A stretch of 64,000 nucleotides of DNA from JAGOTP01 sp964598725 (GTDB lineage: Bacteria > Patescibacteriota > Patescibacteriia > 2-12-FULL-60-25), in assembly GCA_964598725.1 (NCBI GenBank), contig CAZRCW010000001.1, forward strand, positions 620,001 through 684,000. Reading direction: 5' to 3'. Position 1 is the first letter of the stretch. The number at the start of each line of letters is the position of its first letter. The position numbers and the translations under genes are program-made. The notes below the pieces were generated by a model. The model was given only the letters and a program-made list of their open reading frames with translations. It did not search any database and was not told the origin of the DNA. Shown one piece after another: positions 1-9,244 of this stretch.

Positions 1-987
1 CTCCTGCGACAAGACGGTCGAGTCGGTACGCATATAGGTGATGTGCCCATGTTCGTACAGCTTCTGCGCGATCGACATCGCTTCTTTCGATGAGATTCCG
101 AGTTTGCGGTTGGCTTCTTGTTGCAGCGTTGAAGTCGTGAACGGTGCTGGCGCTTTGCGGGTCGTCTGTTTTTCCTGCACTTCACGCACGGTCCACGTGC
201 CTTTCAGACATGCTTCCGCCAAGGCTCGCGCTTTGGCTTCGTCCATCACGACGACGCTCGAACCTTTGATCAGCTCGCCCGTTGCTTCATCGAAATGTTT
301 GCCAGTCGCAACCGTCCCGTCCTTGGTTTTCACTAACTTCGCTTCAAAGCTCGTCTTGTCGGATTCAAGAACGGCGAGCGCATCCCAGTAGGTCGCTTTC
401 TTGAAGCGCATGCGAGCGCGTTCGCGATCGACGATCGCTTTCAAGACAACCGATTGCACGCGACCAGCAGACAAGCCGTATGCGATGCGCTTCCAAAGAA
501 CAGGGGAGACGGTGTAACCGACTAGACGATCCAGAATGCGACGGGTTTCCTGTGCACGCACCAAACGTTCGTCGAGCTCACGTGGGTGAGCGATGGCTGC
601 CTCAATCGCCGCTTTCGTAATTTCATGAAACACCATGCGCTTCACGGGAACTTTGGGTTTCAAAACTTCCAGTAAGTGCCAGCTAATGCTTTCTCCTTCG
701 CGGTCTTCATCAGTTGCCAAATAGATGTCTTCTGCATCTTTCATGGCCGCCTTGAGTTCGCTGACCGTTTTCTTTTTGGTAGGAGAAACGATGTAGAGTG
801 GTTCGAACGTCTCAGGATCGACACCAAGCTTACCCTGAGGGGTCTTTTTAAGTGCTTCTGGGACATCTGCAGCTGAGGCCGGAAGGTCGCGAATATGGCC
901 CATGGAAGCCAAAACCTCGTAGTCTTTACCGAGGAATTTGCGGATAGTCTTGGCTTTTGTGGGGGACTCGACGATAACGAGGTGCAT
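1..987 (-). CDS. topA: DNA topoisomerase I, N-terminal 329 residues (cut by window edge)
   Basis: Type IA topoisomerase that relaxes negative supercoils by nicking one strand through a tyrosyl-DNA link. Reading from the ATG at 987, the Toprim domain starts with IVESPTKAKTI (catalytic Glu7) and carries the metal-binding ATDEDREGE motif (Asp93, Asp95, Glu97). The active-site stretch ITYMRTDS puts the nucleophile at Tyr318, close to Tyr319 of E. coli TopA. The frame runs open to base 1, so the C-terminal part lies outside the window. The start fits the family, whose members begin with MxLVIVESP. It is the last gene of the minus-strand group dprA-pth-der-LCP. The 51 bp gap before it shows no clear promoter. 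The identity is certain. Confidence 0.96.
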   Translation of the reverse strand, partial: MHLVIVESPTKAKTIRKFLGKDYEVLASMGHIRDLPASAADVPEALKKTPQGKLGVDPETFEPLYIVSPTKKKTVSELKAAMKDAEDIYLATDEDREGESISWHLLEVLKPKVPVKRMVFHEITKAAIEAAIAHPRELDERLVRAQETRRILDRLVGYTVSPVLWKRIAYGLSAGRVQSVVLKAIVDRERARMRFKKATYWDALAVLESDKTSFEAKLVKTKDGTVATGKHFDEATGELIKGSSVVVMDEAKARALAEACLKGTWTVREVQEKQTTRKAPAPFTTSTLQQEANRKLGISSKEAMSIAQKLYEHGHITYMRTDSTVLSQE

Positions 988-1038
988 AAGAGATGGGGCT
1001 AGTGTACTGATGGACTGGGTCTGTGACAAATGAATCCC

Positions 1039-2133
1039 TTACGCCCGGCCCCAAGTCAGGTTGGGGAGTCGAACGGCCAACTGCTTGAGTTCGAGCATGC
1101 TGAGTGCCTGGTTGACCCGACCGATCGACCAGTCAATCGCGCGTGAAATCTCGTCGGCTGTCGAAGGCGCCGACATCGCTTCGAATAGCTCCCGTTCGTC
1201 AGAGGTAAGAGGGAGAACTTCTTGCGCTTTGGTGCAGCTCTCAACGCGATCTAGGTTGAGTGCCTCGAAGATATCGCTTACGTCGGCACAGAGCCGTGCT
1301 CCAGCACGAATCAACTGATGGGTTCCTGCCGAGACGTCCGACCAGATCGACCCAGGGACGGCCAAGACCTCACGCCCTTCTTCGAGCGCAGCGCGAGCAG
1401 TGATCAGCGTTCCGCTGTCGATCGCCGCTTCAATAACCACGATCGCTTTCGCGAGGCCAGCGATAATGCGATTGCGGACAGGGAACGATCCAGGTCCAGG
1501 CAGTTCTCCGGGTGGGTGTTCAGACAGAAGACAGCCACCTTGTTCTAGGAGGCGTTTGGCCAATGCTCGATTGTGGCTGGGGTAGATCGTGCGATCATCA
1601 ACTCCAGAGCCAAGCACGCCGCAGGTGTAGCCACCCGCATCCAAAGTCATCGTATGTGCCTCGGCATCGGTTCCGAGCGCTAAACCGGAGATGATCGGTA
1701 AGCCCGCTTGAACGAGTGGTCCGATGAAACGTTGCAAGACCTGCTTGCCGTACTCGGTTGGTCGCCGGGTACCAATAATGGCGATGCTGGGTGTGTTCGG
1801 TGGAGCGGGTCCGCGTGTAAATAAAACCTCCGGCGGGTTATGAATCGTTCGGAGTGCTAACGGGTAGTGTTCATCATCTTTCAAGAGAAGATCGATGCCG
1901 TTGACGGCGAGGGTTGCGGCAAATTCATTCACATCGAATGTGCTTCGCCAAGCCAAGAAGCGTTGGATCAGTTTGTCGCTGAACTCAAGCTCAGTCAGAA
2001 GCGCACGTGGTGCGTTCCAGACATCCTCAGCGGTCAGATTATGTTTCAAACAACGACGAATACAGGCGGGGCCGATGCCCTCACACGCGGCGATCGCTCC
2101 CCAGAGGAGTCGGTGGGTTGGTGGCAGTGTCAT
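1039..2133 (-). CDS. dprA: DNA processing protein DprA/Smf
   Basis: DprA binds incoming single-stranded DNA during natural transformation and loads RecA on it. The 364-residue protein has an N-terminal helical SAM-like region (about 1-75), then the Rossmann-like DprA core with IAIIGTRRPTEYG, ISGLALGTDAEAH and PVRNRIIAGLA, and a C-terminal winged-helix-like region (about 300-364). These are standard family features at normal length. Its start lies inside the end of pth, overlapping by 53 bp, so the two are probably co-translated. A later start would remove part of the N-terminal domain. With comF at 15.8 kb and the VirB-like locus it fits a DNA-uptake set, a role that is inferred. Confidence 0.95.
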   Translation of the reverse strand: MTLPPTHRLLWGAIAACEGIGPACIRRCLKHNLTAEDVWNAPRALLTELEFSDKLIQRFLAWRSTFDVNEFAATLAVNGIDLLLKDDEHYPLALRTIHNPPEVLFTRGPAPPNTPSIAIIGTRRPTEYGKQVLQRFIGPLVQAGLPIISGLALGTDAEAHTMTLDAGGYTCGVLGSGVDDRTIYPSHNRALAKRLLEQGGCLLSEHPPGELPGPGSFPVRNRIIAGLAKAIVVIEAAIDSGTLITARAALEEGREVLAVPGSIWSDVSAGTHQLIRAGARLCADVSDIFEALNLDRVESCTKAQEVLPLTSDERELFEAMSAPSTADEISRAIDWSIGRVNQALSMLELKQLAVRLPNLTWGRA

Positions 2134-2707
2134 ACTTACTGCCGTTCCATGAATTCATAGCCTTTGTCAAGCCATCTTTGACCCAAGCTTCGATCGCATC
2201 TGCGCCGCGATTGAGAGTTGATTCAAGTTTTTGCTTGTCTTCTGGACTGAAGCGTTCCAAGACGTAGTCTTTTGAAATCCGTGGTGCTGGTGGACGGTCG
2301 ATGCCCATGCGTAGGCGCGCGAACTGTTGCGTACCGAGTTGCTCGTAGATCGAACCTATCCCATTGTGGCCACCGGCATTGCCTCCATCACGGAACGCGA
2401 TCGTGCCGAGCGGGAAATCCAATTCATCCTGCACGATTAAAATCTGATTGAGCGGGATCTTGAAGTACTGAGCGACCGCTTGGAGCGCGCGCCCAGATTC
2501 GTTCATGTAGGTCGTCGGGAGCGACAACAGTACCTGATGCTGATCGATGCGCACATCGGCGAGCAAGGTGTGCATGCTTCGTTCTTCACGGAAGGATGAT
2601 TGAGAGCGTTTAGCTAACGTCTCAACTACACGCCAACCCAAGTTGTGGCGTGTATCTGCGTATTCTTGGCCGGGATTACCCAAGCCCACGACAAGGTACT
2701 TCGACAT
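2081..2707 (-). CDS. pth: Peptidyl-tRNA hydrolase
   Basis: Cleaves the ester bond of peptidyl-tRNAs that drop off the ribosome, recycling tRNA. The 208-residue product shows the complete Pth signature: LVVGLGNPGQEY at the N-terminus, the catalytic His in TRHNLGW, Asn in TYMNESG, QDELD, and the GGHNGI loop. The length is slightly above the usual 190-200 because of a basic, proline-containing tail. The gene sits between der (12 bp upstream) and dprA (53 bp overlap), so a single minus-strand transcript is likely. There is no Shine-Dalgarno sequence before the ATG at 2707. Confidence 0.96.
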   Translation of the reverse strand: MSKYLVVGLGNPGQEYADTRHNLGWRVVETLAKRSQSSFREERSMHTLLADVRIDQHQVLLSLPTTYMNESGRALQAVAQYFKIPLNQILIVQDELDFPLGTIAFRDGGNAGGHNGIGSIYEQLGTQQFARLRMGIDRPPAPRISKDYVLERFSPEDKQKLESTLNRGADAIEAWVKDGLTKAMNSWNGSKYDTATNPPTPLGSDRRV

Positions 2708-2719
2708 GACAGTGGCGGT

Positions 2720-4237
2720 TTACTGATACTTCTGACGACGACGGGTTTGGTTGACCAACACTTTCTTCTCGCGAATCTTTCCAGCCACCGCTTCCATACC
2801 TGGACCGAAGACGTTACGAGACTTCTGTGATTTCGCGACCGGCAAGTTACGGACTTTTGTGATGATTGGTGTACCGGTGAAGTGGAACTTGTTACGCAAA
2901 CGCTTTTCGAAGAACTTCAACCAGTTGTTGTGAATGCCATCCTTTTCACCATGAACGGTCATGAGGAAGGTTGGTGGTTCGTGATCAACCTGAGCCACAT
3001 CGTAAATACGTGGTGATTTTGGACCGTAGGAGGTAAGTGGCTTCATCGTTTTGATACAGGCCTTCAACAATTTGTTGAGAGCGTTGTATTCGATGTGACG
3101 CTTACGCTCTTCTTGAATCTTCAATGCATGCTCAAGCAACGCGTTCATACGCTGCTTTTTCAAGGCGCTCACGAAAATCATCGGAGCCCAGTTGAGGAAG
3201 GGGAAGAGGGAACGAACAAGGACCTCGAACTTTTCCGAAGTATGCGTGTCCTTGGCTGGAATCAAATCCCATTTGTTGGCGACGAGAATCACACCCTTGG
3301 CGCGTTCAGCCAGGTAGCCGGCGAGTGCGCGGTCTTGCGAGGTTGGATCCTCGCTCGCATCGAACACGAGGAATGCAACGTCACAGGCATCGATCGCCCC
3401 CATGTTGCGCTGTACGCCTGCTTCTTCGATTTCGGTACGAAGTGAGGCGTTCCGGCGCATACCGGCGGTGTCGATGAGCGTGATCTTGTGGCCTTGGAAC
3501 TCGAGCTCGGTGTCTTGTGGCTCGCGGGTCGTGTGCGCCATTGGAGATACGATCACGCGGTCTTGATTCAAAATACCGTTGACAAGCGAAGACTTTCCAA
3601 CGTTTGGACGGCCGACGATCGCGATTTTCAAACGTTCGTGGCGACGCGCATCAACCGGAGGAACGCCACGCGCATCCAGTTCTTTGGCGACCTCATCAAG
3701 CAAGTCACCAACGCCGAGACCGGTGTTGGCGCTAATTGGGTAGATGGTTGGGAAGTGCAAGGAAAAGAAACCAGCATCCATTGAAGTACCAAAGTCCTTC
3801 ATGGTGTCGACTTTGTTGACGAGCAACCAGATGTCTTTCTTGTGATGGGCGCGAACAAAGTCCGCGAGTTCACGATCTTGAGGCATCAAGCCATTTTTTC
3901 CATCCACCACAAACAAGACAAGATCGGCGTCTTCGATGGCGTTCAACGATTGTTGTTTGATGCTGTCGCCGACTTCGTTCCGTTCGGTATCCATACCGCC
4001 TGTGTCGATACAAGCGAATTCACGACCCTGCCAGATGACGGTGCCAGATTTGCGGTCGCGGGTCGTGTGAGCGTCTTCGCTCACCAAGGCATGACCGCTT
4101 TCGGTAAAGCGGTTCCAGAGGCTCGACTTTCCGACGTTGGTTCGTCCAACCAAGGCCACCCGGGGGAGCCGGACTTCGGGTTTGGTCGCAGCAGGCGTTT
4201 CGGGCGTCGCGGCGGGGGTATCGAGGTGGAGATCCAT
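2720..4237 (-). CDS. der: Ribosome biogenesis GTPase Der (EngA)
   Basis: Tandem-GTPase factor needed for maturation of the 50S subunit. The 505-residue protein has two complete G domains. The first carries GRTNVGKSS, DTGGM and NKVD. The second carries GRPNVGKSS, DTAGM and NKWD. A C-terminal KH-like domain follows, in which GTPIITKVRN is recognisable. A 26-residue Ala/Pro/Thr-rich N-terminal extension precedes the first G1 motif. The next gene, for a LytR-CpsA-Psr protein, ends 3 bp upstream of its ATG, and the group continues into pth and dprA. Confidence 0.96.
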   Translation of the reverse strand: MDLHLDTPAATPETPAATKPEVRLPRVALVGRTNVGKSSLWNRFTESGHALVSEDAHTTRDRKSGTVIWQGREFACIDTGGMDTERNEVGDSIKQQSLNAIEDADLVLFVVDGKNGLMPQDRELADFVRAHHKKDIWLLVNKVDTMKDFGTSMDAGFFSLHFPTIYPISANTGLGVGDLLDEVAKELDARGVPPVDARRHERLKIAIVGRPNVGKSSLVNGILNQDRVIVSPMAHTTREPQDTELEFQGHKITLIDTAGMRRNASLRTEIEEAGVQRNMGAIDACDVAFLVFDASEDPTSQDRALAGYLAERAKGVILVANKWDLIPAKDTHTSEKFEVLVRSLFPFLNWAPMIFVSALKKQRMNALLEHALKIQEERKRHIEYNALNKLLKACIKTMKPLTSYGPKSPRIYDVAQVDHEPPTFLMTVHGEKDGIHNNWLKFFEKRLRNKFHFTGTPIITKVRNLPVAKSQKSRNVFGPGMEAVAGKIREKKVLVNQTRRRQKYQ

Positions 4238-4240
4238 ATA

Positions 4241-5740
4241 TTAGAGAGGAGAATTCAGCAGAGGATAGCTGGCTTCGCCTAAAATGACAAAAAAATCGAC
4301 CTCTCCGGAGTCCGCCGAGGGTTTCTCAGGGGGTAATCCATCCTCTGGTTGGATGGCATCTGGCTGATTGAGAGACACGGTCGCTTGGAGCGATTTCTTT
4401 AATTTGGCTAATTCTTGCGGTTTTTTACCTTTCGTTAAGTCAAAGATGATGGTTTCCTCGTACCCACGACGGATGGCGTTCCCAAAGGTTTTGACTTCGT
4501 AGCCACCTTTTTCGAGTTTGGCCGCCATCTGGGCGGCGAAGCCGGTTCGGGTCGTCCCGTTTCGAACTTCGATCCGAGGTGGGGTGACTGGTGCCACCTG
4601 GGCGACTCGGTTGGTGGAAGTTGGGTTTGAGGTCGCGACGGTCGAGGTGGAAGCTTCTTTGAAGGGGTTGGCGGCGAGTTCACGAATGGCCGACCAATCG
4701 GGATTTCGAGGGAAGAGCATGAAGGCGCCGTTCACGTTAGCGGCCACCAGTTCCTTATCCGGGGCATCGGTTAGCACTTGGAGATTGATCTTGTCGTTCG
4801 AGAAGTCTTTTAAGGTCGGAGCAAGGGCAAGTGCGCTCCAAGGGGTGAAGTCGGTCTGAAGATGATCGGTGACGGCGGTATAGAGATTAGCTAACGCACG
4901 TGGATCGGTCAGGGTGCCGAGTGAGAGCAGTTTGTCACGCACAGCCATCAATACGATTTGCTGACGACGACTGCGGGCGAAGTCACTTCCTTCACCATTA
5001 TTCCCGTGACGAGAACGGGCATAGATAAGCGCGGTGCTGCCGGTCATGTGCTGCATCCCTTTCTTAAATGAGACCGTCATCCATTTCTTATCCATGGTTG
5101 GATATTGATAGTCGGTGAAAGTTCGCTCGACATCCACATCAACTCCGTCCAAAGCATCGATAAATTTCGCAAAGCCGGCGAAATCGATCTTGATGACATG
5201 ATCGATCGGTTGTTCGAGAAGGTCTGAAAAGGCTTTGGCAGTACGCGCGGCGCCTTCGCCCGGATGATCTTGTTCAAAGTAGGCGTTGACGGCGTTGATC
5301 TTCTCGAACTGGCCGCCGCCAAGCGGATAGGCGAGATCGCGAGGAATGGACAACATTCCAACCCGTTTATTTTTCAAATCAACCGACGCCAAGATAATGG
5401 TATCGGTTAGCTGCGAGCCCTCATGACCTTCTCCACCCACCCCAAGCAGTAAAATATTCATCCGATCACGAGTCGCGGTTTCGGTACCAGTTGCAACATC
5501 ATCAACTGGATGGCCGGTTACGCGTTCCAAGTGCGAGATGATCGGCAAACGCTGAATTTCATGAATGACGCTTGTTCCCCGGGCATTGGCGCGGTAGGAG
5601 GCGGTTGCTCCAGCGGCTGATAAAAGGCCGACAACAAGCGCAAAAGCAGCGGCCAGAATGATCGTTTGACGTGAGACGGTACGCTCGCTTGGGGCGATAA
5701 AGTTGGTCGACAGGGGATCGGACTTTCGGAACGGGAGCAT
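4241..5740 (-). CDS. LytR-CpsA-Psr family protein (cell-wall glycopolymer ligase)
   Basis: LCP proteins attach polyprenyl-linked glycopolymers to peptidoglycan on the outer face of the membrane. The start chosen is the ATG at 5740, giving 499 residues. It is followed by a short cytoplasmic stretch and one membrane segment (about residues 25-47). The LCP catalytic domain begins with LLLGVGGE and includes DTIILASVDLKNKRVGMLSIPRD and the Arg-rich ARSRHGNNGEGSDFARSRRQ stretch. A LytR C-terminal domain (IEVRNGTTRTGFAAQM) follows near residue 380. Upstream in-frame codons run into the divergent promoter zone and lack family similarity. An extended -10 (TGC-TAGACT) ends 7 nt before this ATG, which supports the chosen start. 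Confidence 0.92.
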   Translation of the reverse strand: MLPFRKSDPLSTNFIAPSERTVSRQTIILAAAFALVVGLLSAAGATASYRANARGTSVIHEIQRLPIISHLERVTGHPVDDVATGTETATRDRMNILLLGVGGEGHEGSQLTDTIILASVDLKNKRVGMLSIPRDLAYPLGGGQFEKINAVNAYFEQDHPGEGAARTAKAFSDLLEQPIDHVIKIDFAGFAKFIDALDGVDVDVERTFTDYQYPTMDKKWMTVSFKKGMQHMTGSTALIYARSRHGNNGEGSDFARSRRQQIVLMAVRDKLLSLGTLTDPRALANLYTAVTDHLQTDFTPWSALALAPTLKDFSNDKINLQVLTDAPDKELVAANVNGAFMLFPRNPDWSAIRELAANPFKEASTSTVATSNPTSTNRVAQVAPVTPPRIEVRNGTTRTGFAAQMAAKLEKGGYEVKTFGNAIRRGYEETIIFDLTKGKKPQELAKLKKSLQATVSLNQPDAIQPEDGLPPEKPSADSGEVDFFVILGEASYPLLNSPL

Positions 5741-5747
5741 GCCACGC

Positions 5748-5756
5748 AGTCTAGCA
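5748..5756 (-). promoter_or_regulatory. Extended -10 promoter of the LCP gene
   Basis: On the minus strand the sequence reads TGC-TAGACT, and only 7 nt separate it from the ATG at 5740. Transcription would begin at or next to the start codon. No convincing -35 box is visible, as is usual for extended -10 promoters. Confidence 0.5.
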
Positions 5757-5822
5757 TGCCCTGGGCTCGAAACAACCCCTCGCGACGTGTGGATGATCTC
5801 GCTACAAGCCGAGCGACAGCTA

Positions 5823-5831
5823 TGGTATCCT
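5823..5831 (+). promoter_or_regulatory. Extended -10 promoter of the VirB-like operon
   Basis: TGG-TATCCT lies 15 nt upstream of the ATG at 5847. It matches the TGn-TATACT style found before several other genes here and would leave a leader of only about 8 nt. It is divergent from the LCP promoter 70 bp away. Confidence 0.5.
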
Positions 5832-5846
5832 AGCCGGGACTTCCCT

Positions 5847-8800
5847 ATGCGTTCCTTTTTTCTGTTGCGTTCGAAGCTGCGTTCTTTGCGATTTCTGTCG
5901 ATGACGACCAAGATCTCGATTCTTTTCCTGGTGATAGCAGGAAGTTTTGGTGTCTCGGCGGTTGTTCAGGCGCAAACTACTTATACGGGACCACGCGCAC
6001 CAAGACAGCAGGGAATAGGGGCACAGGATCGTGGTGTTGGTGATTTTGTTTCTGGTGTCTGGGGTTCGATGACCGCCGCTCTTACTGATCGTGCTGAAAC
6101 AGCGAATGAATCGGCTGCATCAGGCGCGATTAATGACATCGCGACAGACCCTACAGGGACGATCAGCACCGAGTTAACCGACGTCGCTCGTGCAGCAGGC
6201 GTTACGGGTACGGGTTCGATTACCGATATCCTGACCGCTCGTATCGTTGGTTTGCTGGCATTCTTGATGGGCTTGGTCGTGTCCTTTTTGGGCAAGATCA
6301 TCCTGCTCTTGGTGAATATCTTGCTTGGGTTCTTGAGTTACAACGACTTTGCGAATGCGCCACCGGTTGTCATCGGGTGGAAGATGGTACGTGACTTGGC
6401 CAACATGTTCTTTATCGTTGTGTTGATCGTTTCTTCGTATGCGACGATCTTGGGTTGGAAAACGAATGAGTTGCACGTGAAGAACGTCTTACCAAAAGTG
6501 TTACTCGCGGCGGTCTTGGTGAACTTCTCAAAGACAATTGTTTCTCTTCTGATTGATGCTTCACAGATCGCAATGCTGACGTTTGTGAACTCGTTCGCTT
6601 CGATCGGTGCCGGAAACTTTACGAACGCCTTGCATTTGCCCTTGATTGCGGATGCGAGTTACGCCAACCAGCTTCAAGCTTCGGTGAGCTCTACGGCTCA
6701 ATCAGTTGCTGCGAGTGGAGCAGGTACGGTTATCTTGGATGTTGTCCTTGCCTCGGCACTTCAAATTTTCCTGTTGGTCATTGCGATCGGTATCATGCTC
6801 ATGATGGTGATCTTTGTGGTGGTTCGCATCGTAGGTTTGTGGATGTTGTTGATCTTTTCTCCGATGCCATTCTTGGCGGACGCATTGCCTGGCCCGCTGA
6901 AGAATATGTTGGGTCCTCAGATCAAGAATTTCTGGCCGCGTTTGAGTGGTTTATTGACCGGTGGTCCAGTGATGGCATTTTGGCTCTGGCTCACGTTTGC
7001 CACTCTGTCAGCGCAAGGGGCGGATGAGCGTCTAGGGCTATTCCAGAACACACAAGCGGCAAACGTCTCAGGCGCATTCAATATCGCACAAAGCGGCGCG
7101 AGCATGTTCATCACGGCTATTGGAAACGCTCGTGGCTTGGGCTCGTACATTGTTGCGGTCGCCATGATGATGATGGCGCTCGAAGCGGCGATGGGTGTTG
7201 CAGACGATGTTTCGAAGAGTATTAGCAGCGAAGCAGGTGGGTTGATGAAGAAAATTGGCAACAAGTCACGTGAGTATGCGACGAGCGCTGCCAAATTTGT
7301 TGGGTATGGTGCGGCGGCGGGTGCAGCAGGTAGCGCAGTTACGGCTGTTGATCGTCGCTACGATGTCCGTGGGAAATTGGCGGGTACAGCGCGTCGCCTC
7401 CCTATTGCACGCAATAACGAGTGGCTACGTAAGCAGCAATATGCAAATCGTGAGGAAGAGTTGAAGCGTGCATCGGAGGAGTCGAAGATTTTAAATAATC
7501 CATTAGCAACACAGGCAGAAAAGGATCGCGAAATCAGCCGCTTGAGAGCCAAATACGCCATTGGAGGTGATCCTGCGGTCAAGCGTGCTTTGGCCCAGGA
7601 TGCGTTGAAGACAGCTGGCAACGAGAAAGCCTTTGATACGCAGCTGAAGCCAGCGAAAGATAGTTTGAAAGATAAGGTAAAGGGATCGACCAATGATGAT
7701 GTGGTGGCTAAGCGGGTGTCTGACCGATACGGAAAGCAGGAAGCGGCAGAGAAGCGCATTTCGGAGTACGAGCGTGCGAAGGCGATGATCACCGACAGCT
7801 CCAAGGAGTCGGTCGATAAACGTCGTGAGATCGATGATGCCATCAAGAAGATTCGCAAGGATAATCCACACCTGATTCGTGACGAGAAGGAACGCGCGAA
7901 GCAGATGTCTGAAGTGAAGCAGAACTTCAATTCACTTGATGAAGATGCGCGTGGGAACTTTGAGGTCTTGAAGAACTTCGCTGCGCCGGGTGCATTCAAA
8001 GAGGGCGCCGATGGCAAGATTACGGTGGGTGACGCAGCCGCAATTCGTGCGACCCGTAAGAAATTGCAGGGTCAGAATCGCGATAACTTCGACGCTATGG
8101 TGAATTACGTGAAGGAGAGTAAGGATGGTGTGAAGGTCAGCGAACTGCGTAATTTGTCCGCCGAGAAAGATGCGAACGATCGCACGCGTATCTTTGAAGC
8201 GCAAACGAATGGAGATGGTCAGATCACGGGTGGTGGCTTCAAACTCAGCTATCAACGTGAGCAGGCGGTTGAGACGGTCAAGAAAGGTTACTCAGACGCG
8301 AATTCAGGTACGTGGAAGACAACCCCAATGGATGCCTATGGTCACTCAACCCCAATGGTCGAAGGAACGCAGGCTGATGACCTCGTGAGGGCGGCAAAAA
8401 CAGTTGGTGTCTCACAGGTGGTTCAGAATGTTGGCGCTGGTGCTAAGGGTGCAGCCGCAGATGAGCAGAGGCAGGCTGCGGTAAACGGCTTGGCTGCGCG
8501 CACGTCGTCAGGCTTGTCGGAAGCAACAAGATATATGAAGGAGGTCGATCCAACGACCGGGAAGTCGCGTACAGATACGTTACGTGACAACAAGGCTCCT
8601 GAGGCGGTTAAGGAACGTATCCGTACAGAGTATCAGAGCAAGGTGAACGAGGTCTTGCCGATGCTGGATGGAGTGGGTGAGCTGCCCGAGGATCAGCAGA
8701 TTGATTTCATGGCAGCCATGGGTCAATCCAATGTCGGTATTGCCCTGAATAGCGGCAACATGAGTGATCCGGATATGAAAGCCTCCGTTCAGAAAGTGAA

Positions 8801-9227
8801 GATGATGGTCAACGAGAATGCCGAGGCTGTTCGCGGGTACTTTGCCGACGAAGATCAAGCCAAGATGGACGACTTCGCGAATTTCCGTCAGCAAGACGAA
8901 TACTTCAAGTCACAACCGAAGGCGGTCTTGGACGAGTATGACGATCTGCAGAAGAAGTCGGCCGCTGATCGTGATGCGATCCTTAATAAAGATGCTGCCA
9001 AGCAGGCTGGTTATAACGAATACGTTCAAAACAGAACGCTTGAGACGCAGGTTGCAGCTAAAGGCATTATTCACGATATAAAAGCTGCTCCTGATGAGTA
9101 CGCCAAGTATCGTAAATACGATGACGCGCGCAAAGCGATTAACCAGTTCAACGCTACAGGCGGGAAGGGCTCAGCCTCTAGCAACCGCAATCGAGGCGGG
9201 GGCAGAAGAGGCCGCGGAACCCCTTAA
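5847..9227 (+). CDS. VirB6/TrbL-like polytopic membrane protein with long hydrophilic tail
   Basis: Start ATG at 5847 gives 1126 residues. It has an N-terminal signal-like segment ending near VQAQ. There are about six hydrophobic segments between residues 125 and 450, among them a long one around LLVIAIGIMLMMVIFVVVRIVG and an LIFSPMPFL turn. After these comes a charged, largely helical, Lys/Glu/Asp-rich tail (about 470-1110) ending in a Gly/Arg-rich stretch. This layout, and its place ahead of PrgI and VirB4 genes, matches the VirB6/TrbL channel component of type IV secretion-like loci in CPR genomes. Sequence motifs alone do not prove it. It heads an operon that runs at least to 16.4 kb. The tail might be extracellular or cytoplasmic. 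Confidence 0.75.
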   Translation: MRSFFLLRSKLRSLRFLSMTTKISILFLVIAGSFGVSAVVQAQTTYTGPRAPRQQGIGAQDRGVGDFVSGVWGSMTAALTDRAETANESAASGAINDIATDPTGTISTELTDVARAAGVTGTGSITDILTARIVGLLAFLMGLVVSFLGKIILLLVNILLGFLSYNDFANAPPVVIGWKMVRDLANMFFIVVLIVSSYATILGWKTNELHVKNVLPKVLLAAVLVNFSKTIVSLLIDASQIAMLTFVNSFASIGAGNFTNALHLPLIADASYANQLQASVSSTAQSVAASGAGTVILDVVLASALQIFLLVIAIGIMLMMVIFVVVRIVGLWMLLIFSPMPFLADALPGPLKNMLGPQIKNFWPRLSGLLTGGPVMAFWLWLTFATLSAQGADERLGLFQNTQAANVSGAFNIAQSGASMFITAIGNARGLGSYIVAVAMMMMALEAAMGVADDVSKSISSEAGGLMKKIGNKSREYATSAAKFVGYGAAAGAAGSAVTAVDRRYDVRGKLAGTARRLPIARNNEWLRKQQYANREEELKRASEESKILNNPLATQAEKDREISRLRAKYAIGGDPAVKRALAQDALKTAGNEKAFDTQLKPAKDSLKDKVKGSTNDDVVAKRVSDRYGKQEAAEKRISEYERAKAMITDSSKESVDKRREIDDAIKKIRKDNPHLIRDEKERAKQMSEVKQNFNSLDEDARGNFEVLKNFAAPGAFKEGADGKITVGDAAAIRATRKKLQGQNRDNFDAMVNYVKESKDGVKVSELRNLSAEKDANDRTRIFEAQTNGDGQITGGGFKLSYQREQAVETVKKGYSDANSGTWKTTPMDAYGHSTPMVEGTQADDLVRAAKTVGVSQVVQNVGAGAKGAAADEQRQAAVNGLAARTSSGLSEATRYMKEVDPTTGKSRTDTLRDNKAPEAVKERIRTEYQSKVNEVLPMLDGVGELPEDQQIDFMAAMGQSNVGIALNSGNMSDPDMKASVQKVKMMVNENAEAVRGYFADEDQAKMDDFANFRQQDEYFKSQPKAVLDEYDDLQKKSAADRDAILNKDAAKQAGYNEYVQNRTLETQVAAKGIIHDIKAAPDEYAKYRKYDDARKAINQFNATGGKGSASSNRNRGGGRRGRGTP

Positions 9228-9244
9228 TTTTCACTTAGTGCACT

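Noticed and set aside
38..391. Plus-strand open frames in the first kilobase
   Set aside because: They lie opposite topA, whose minus-strand frame encodes all Toprim and active-site motifs.
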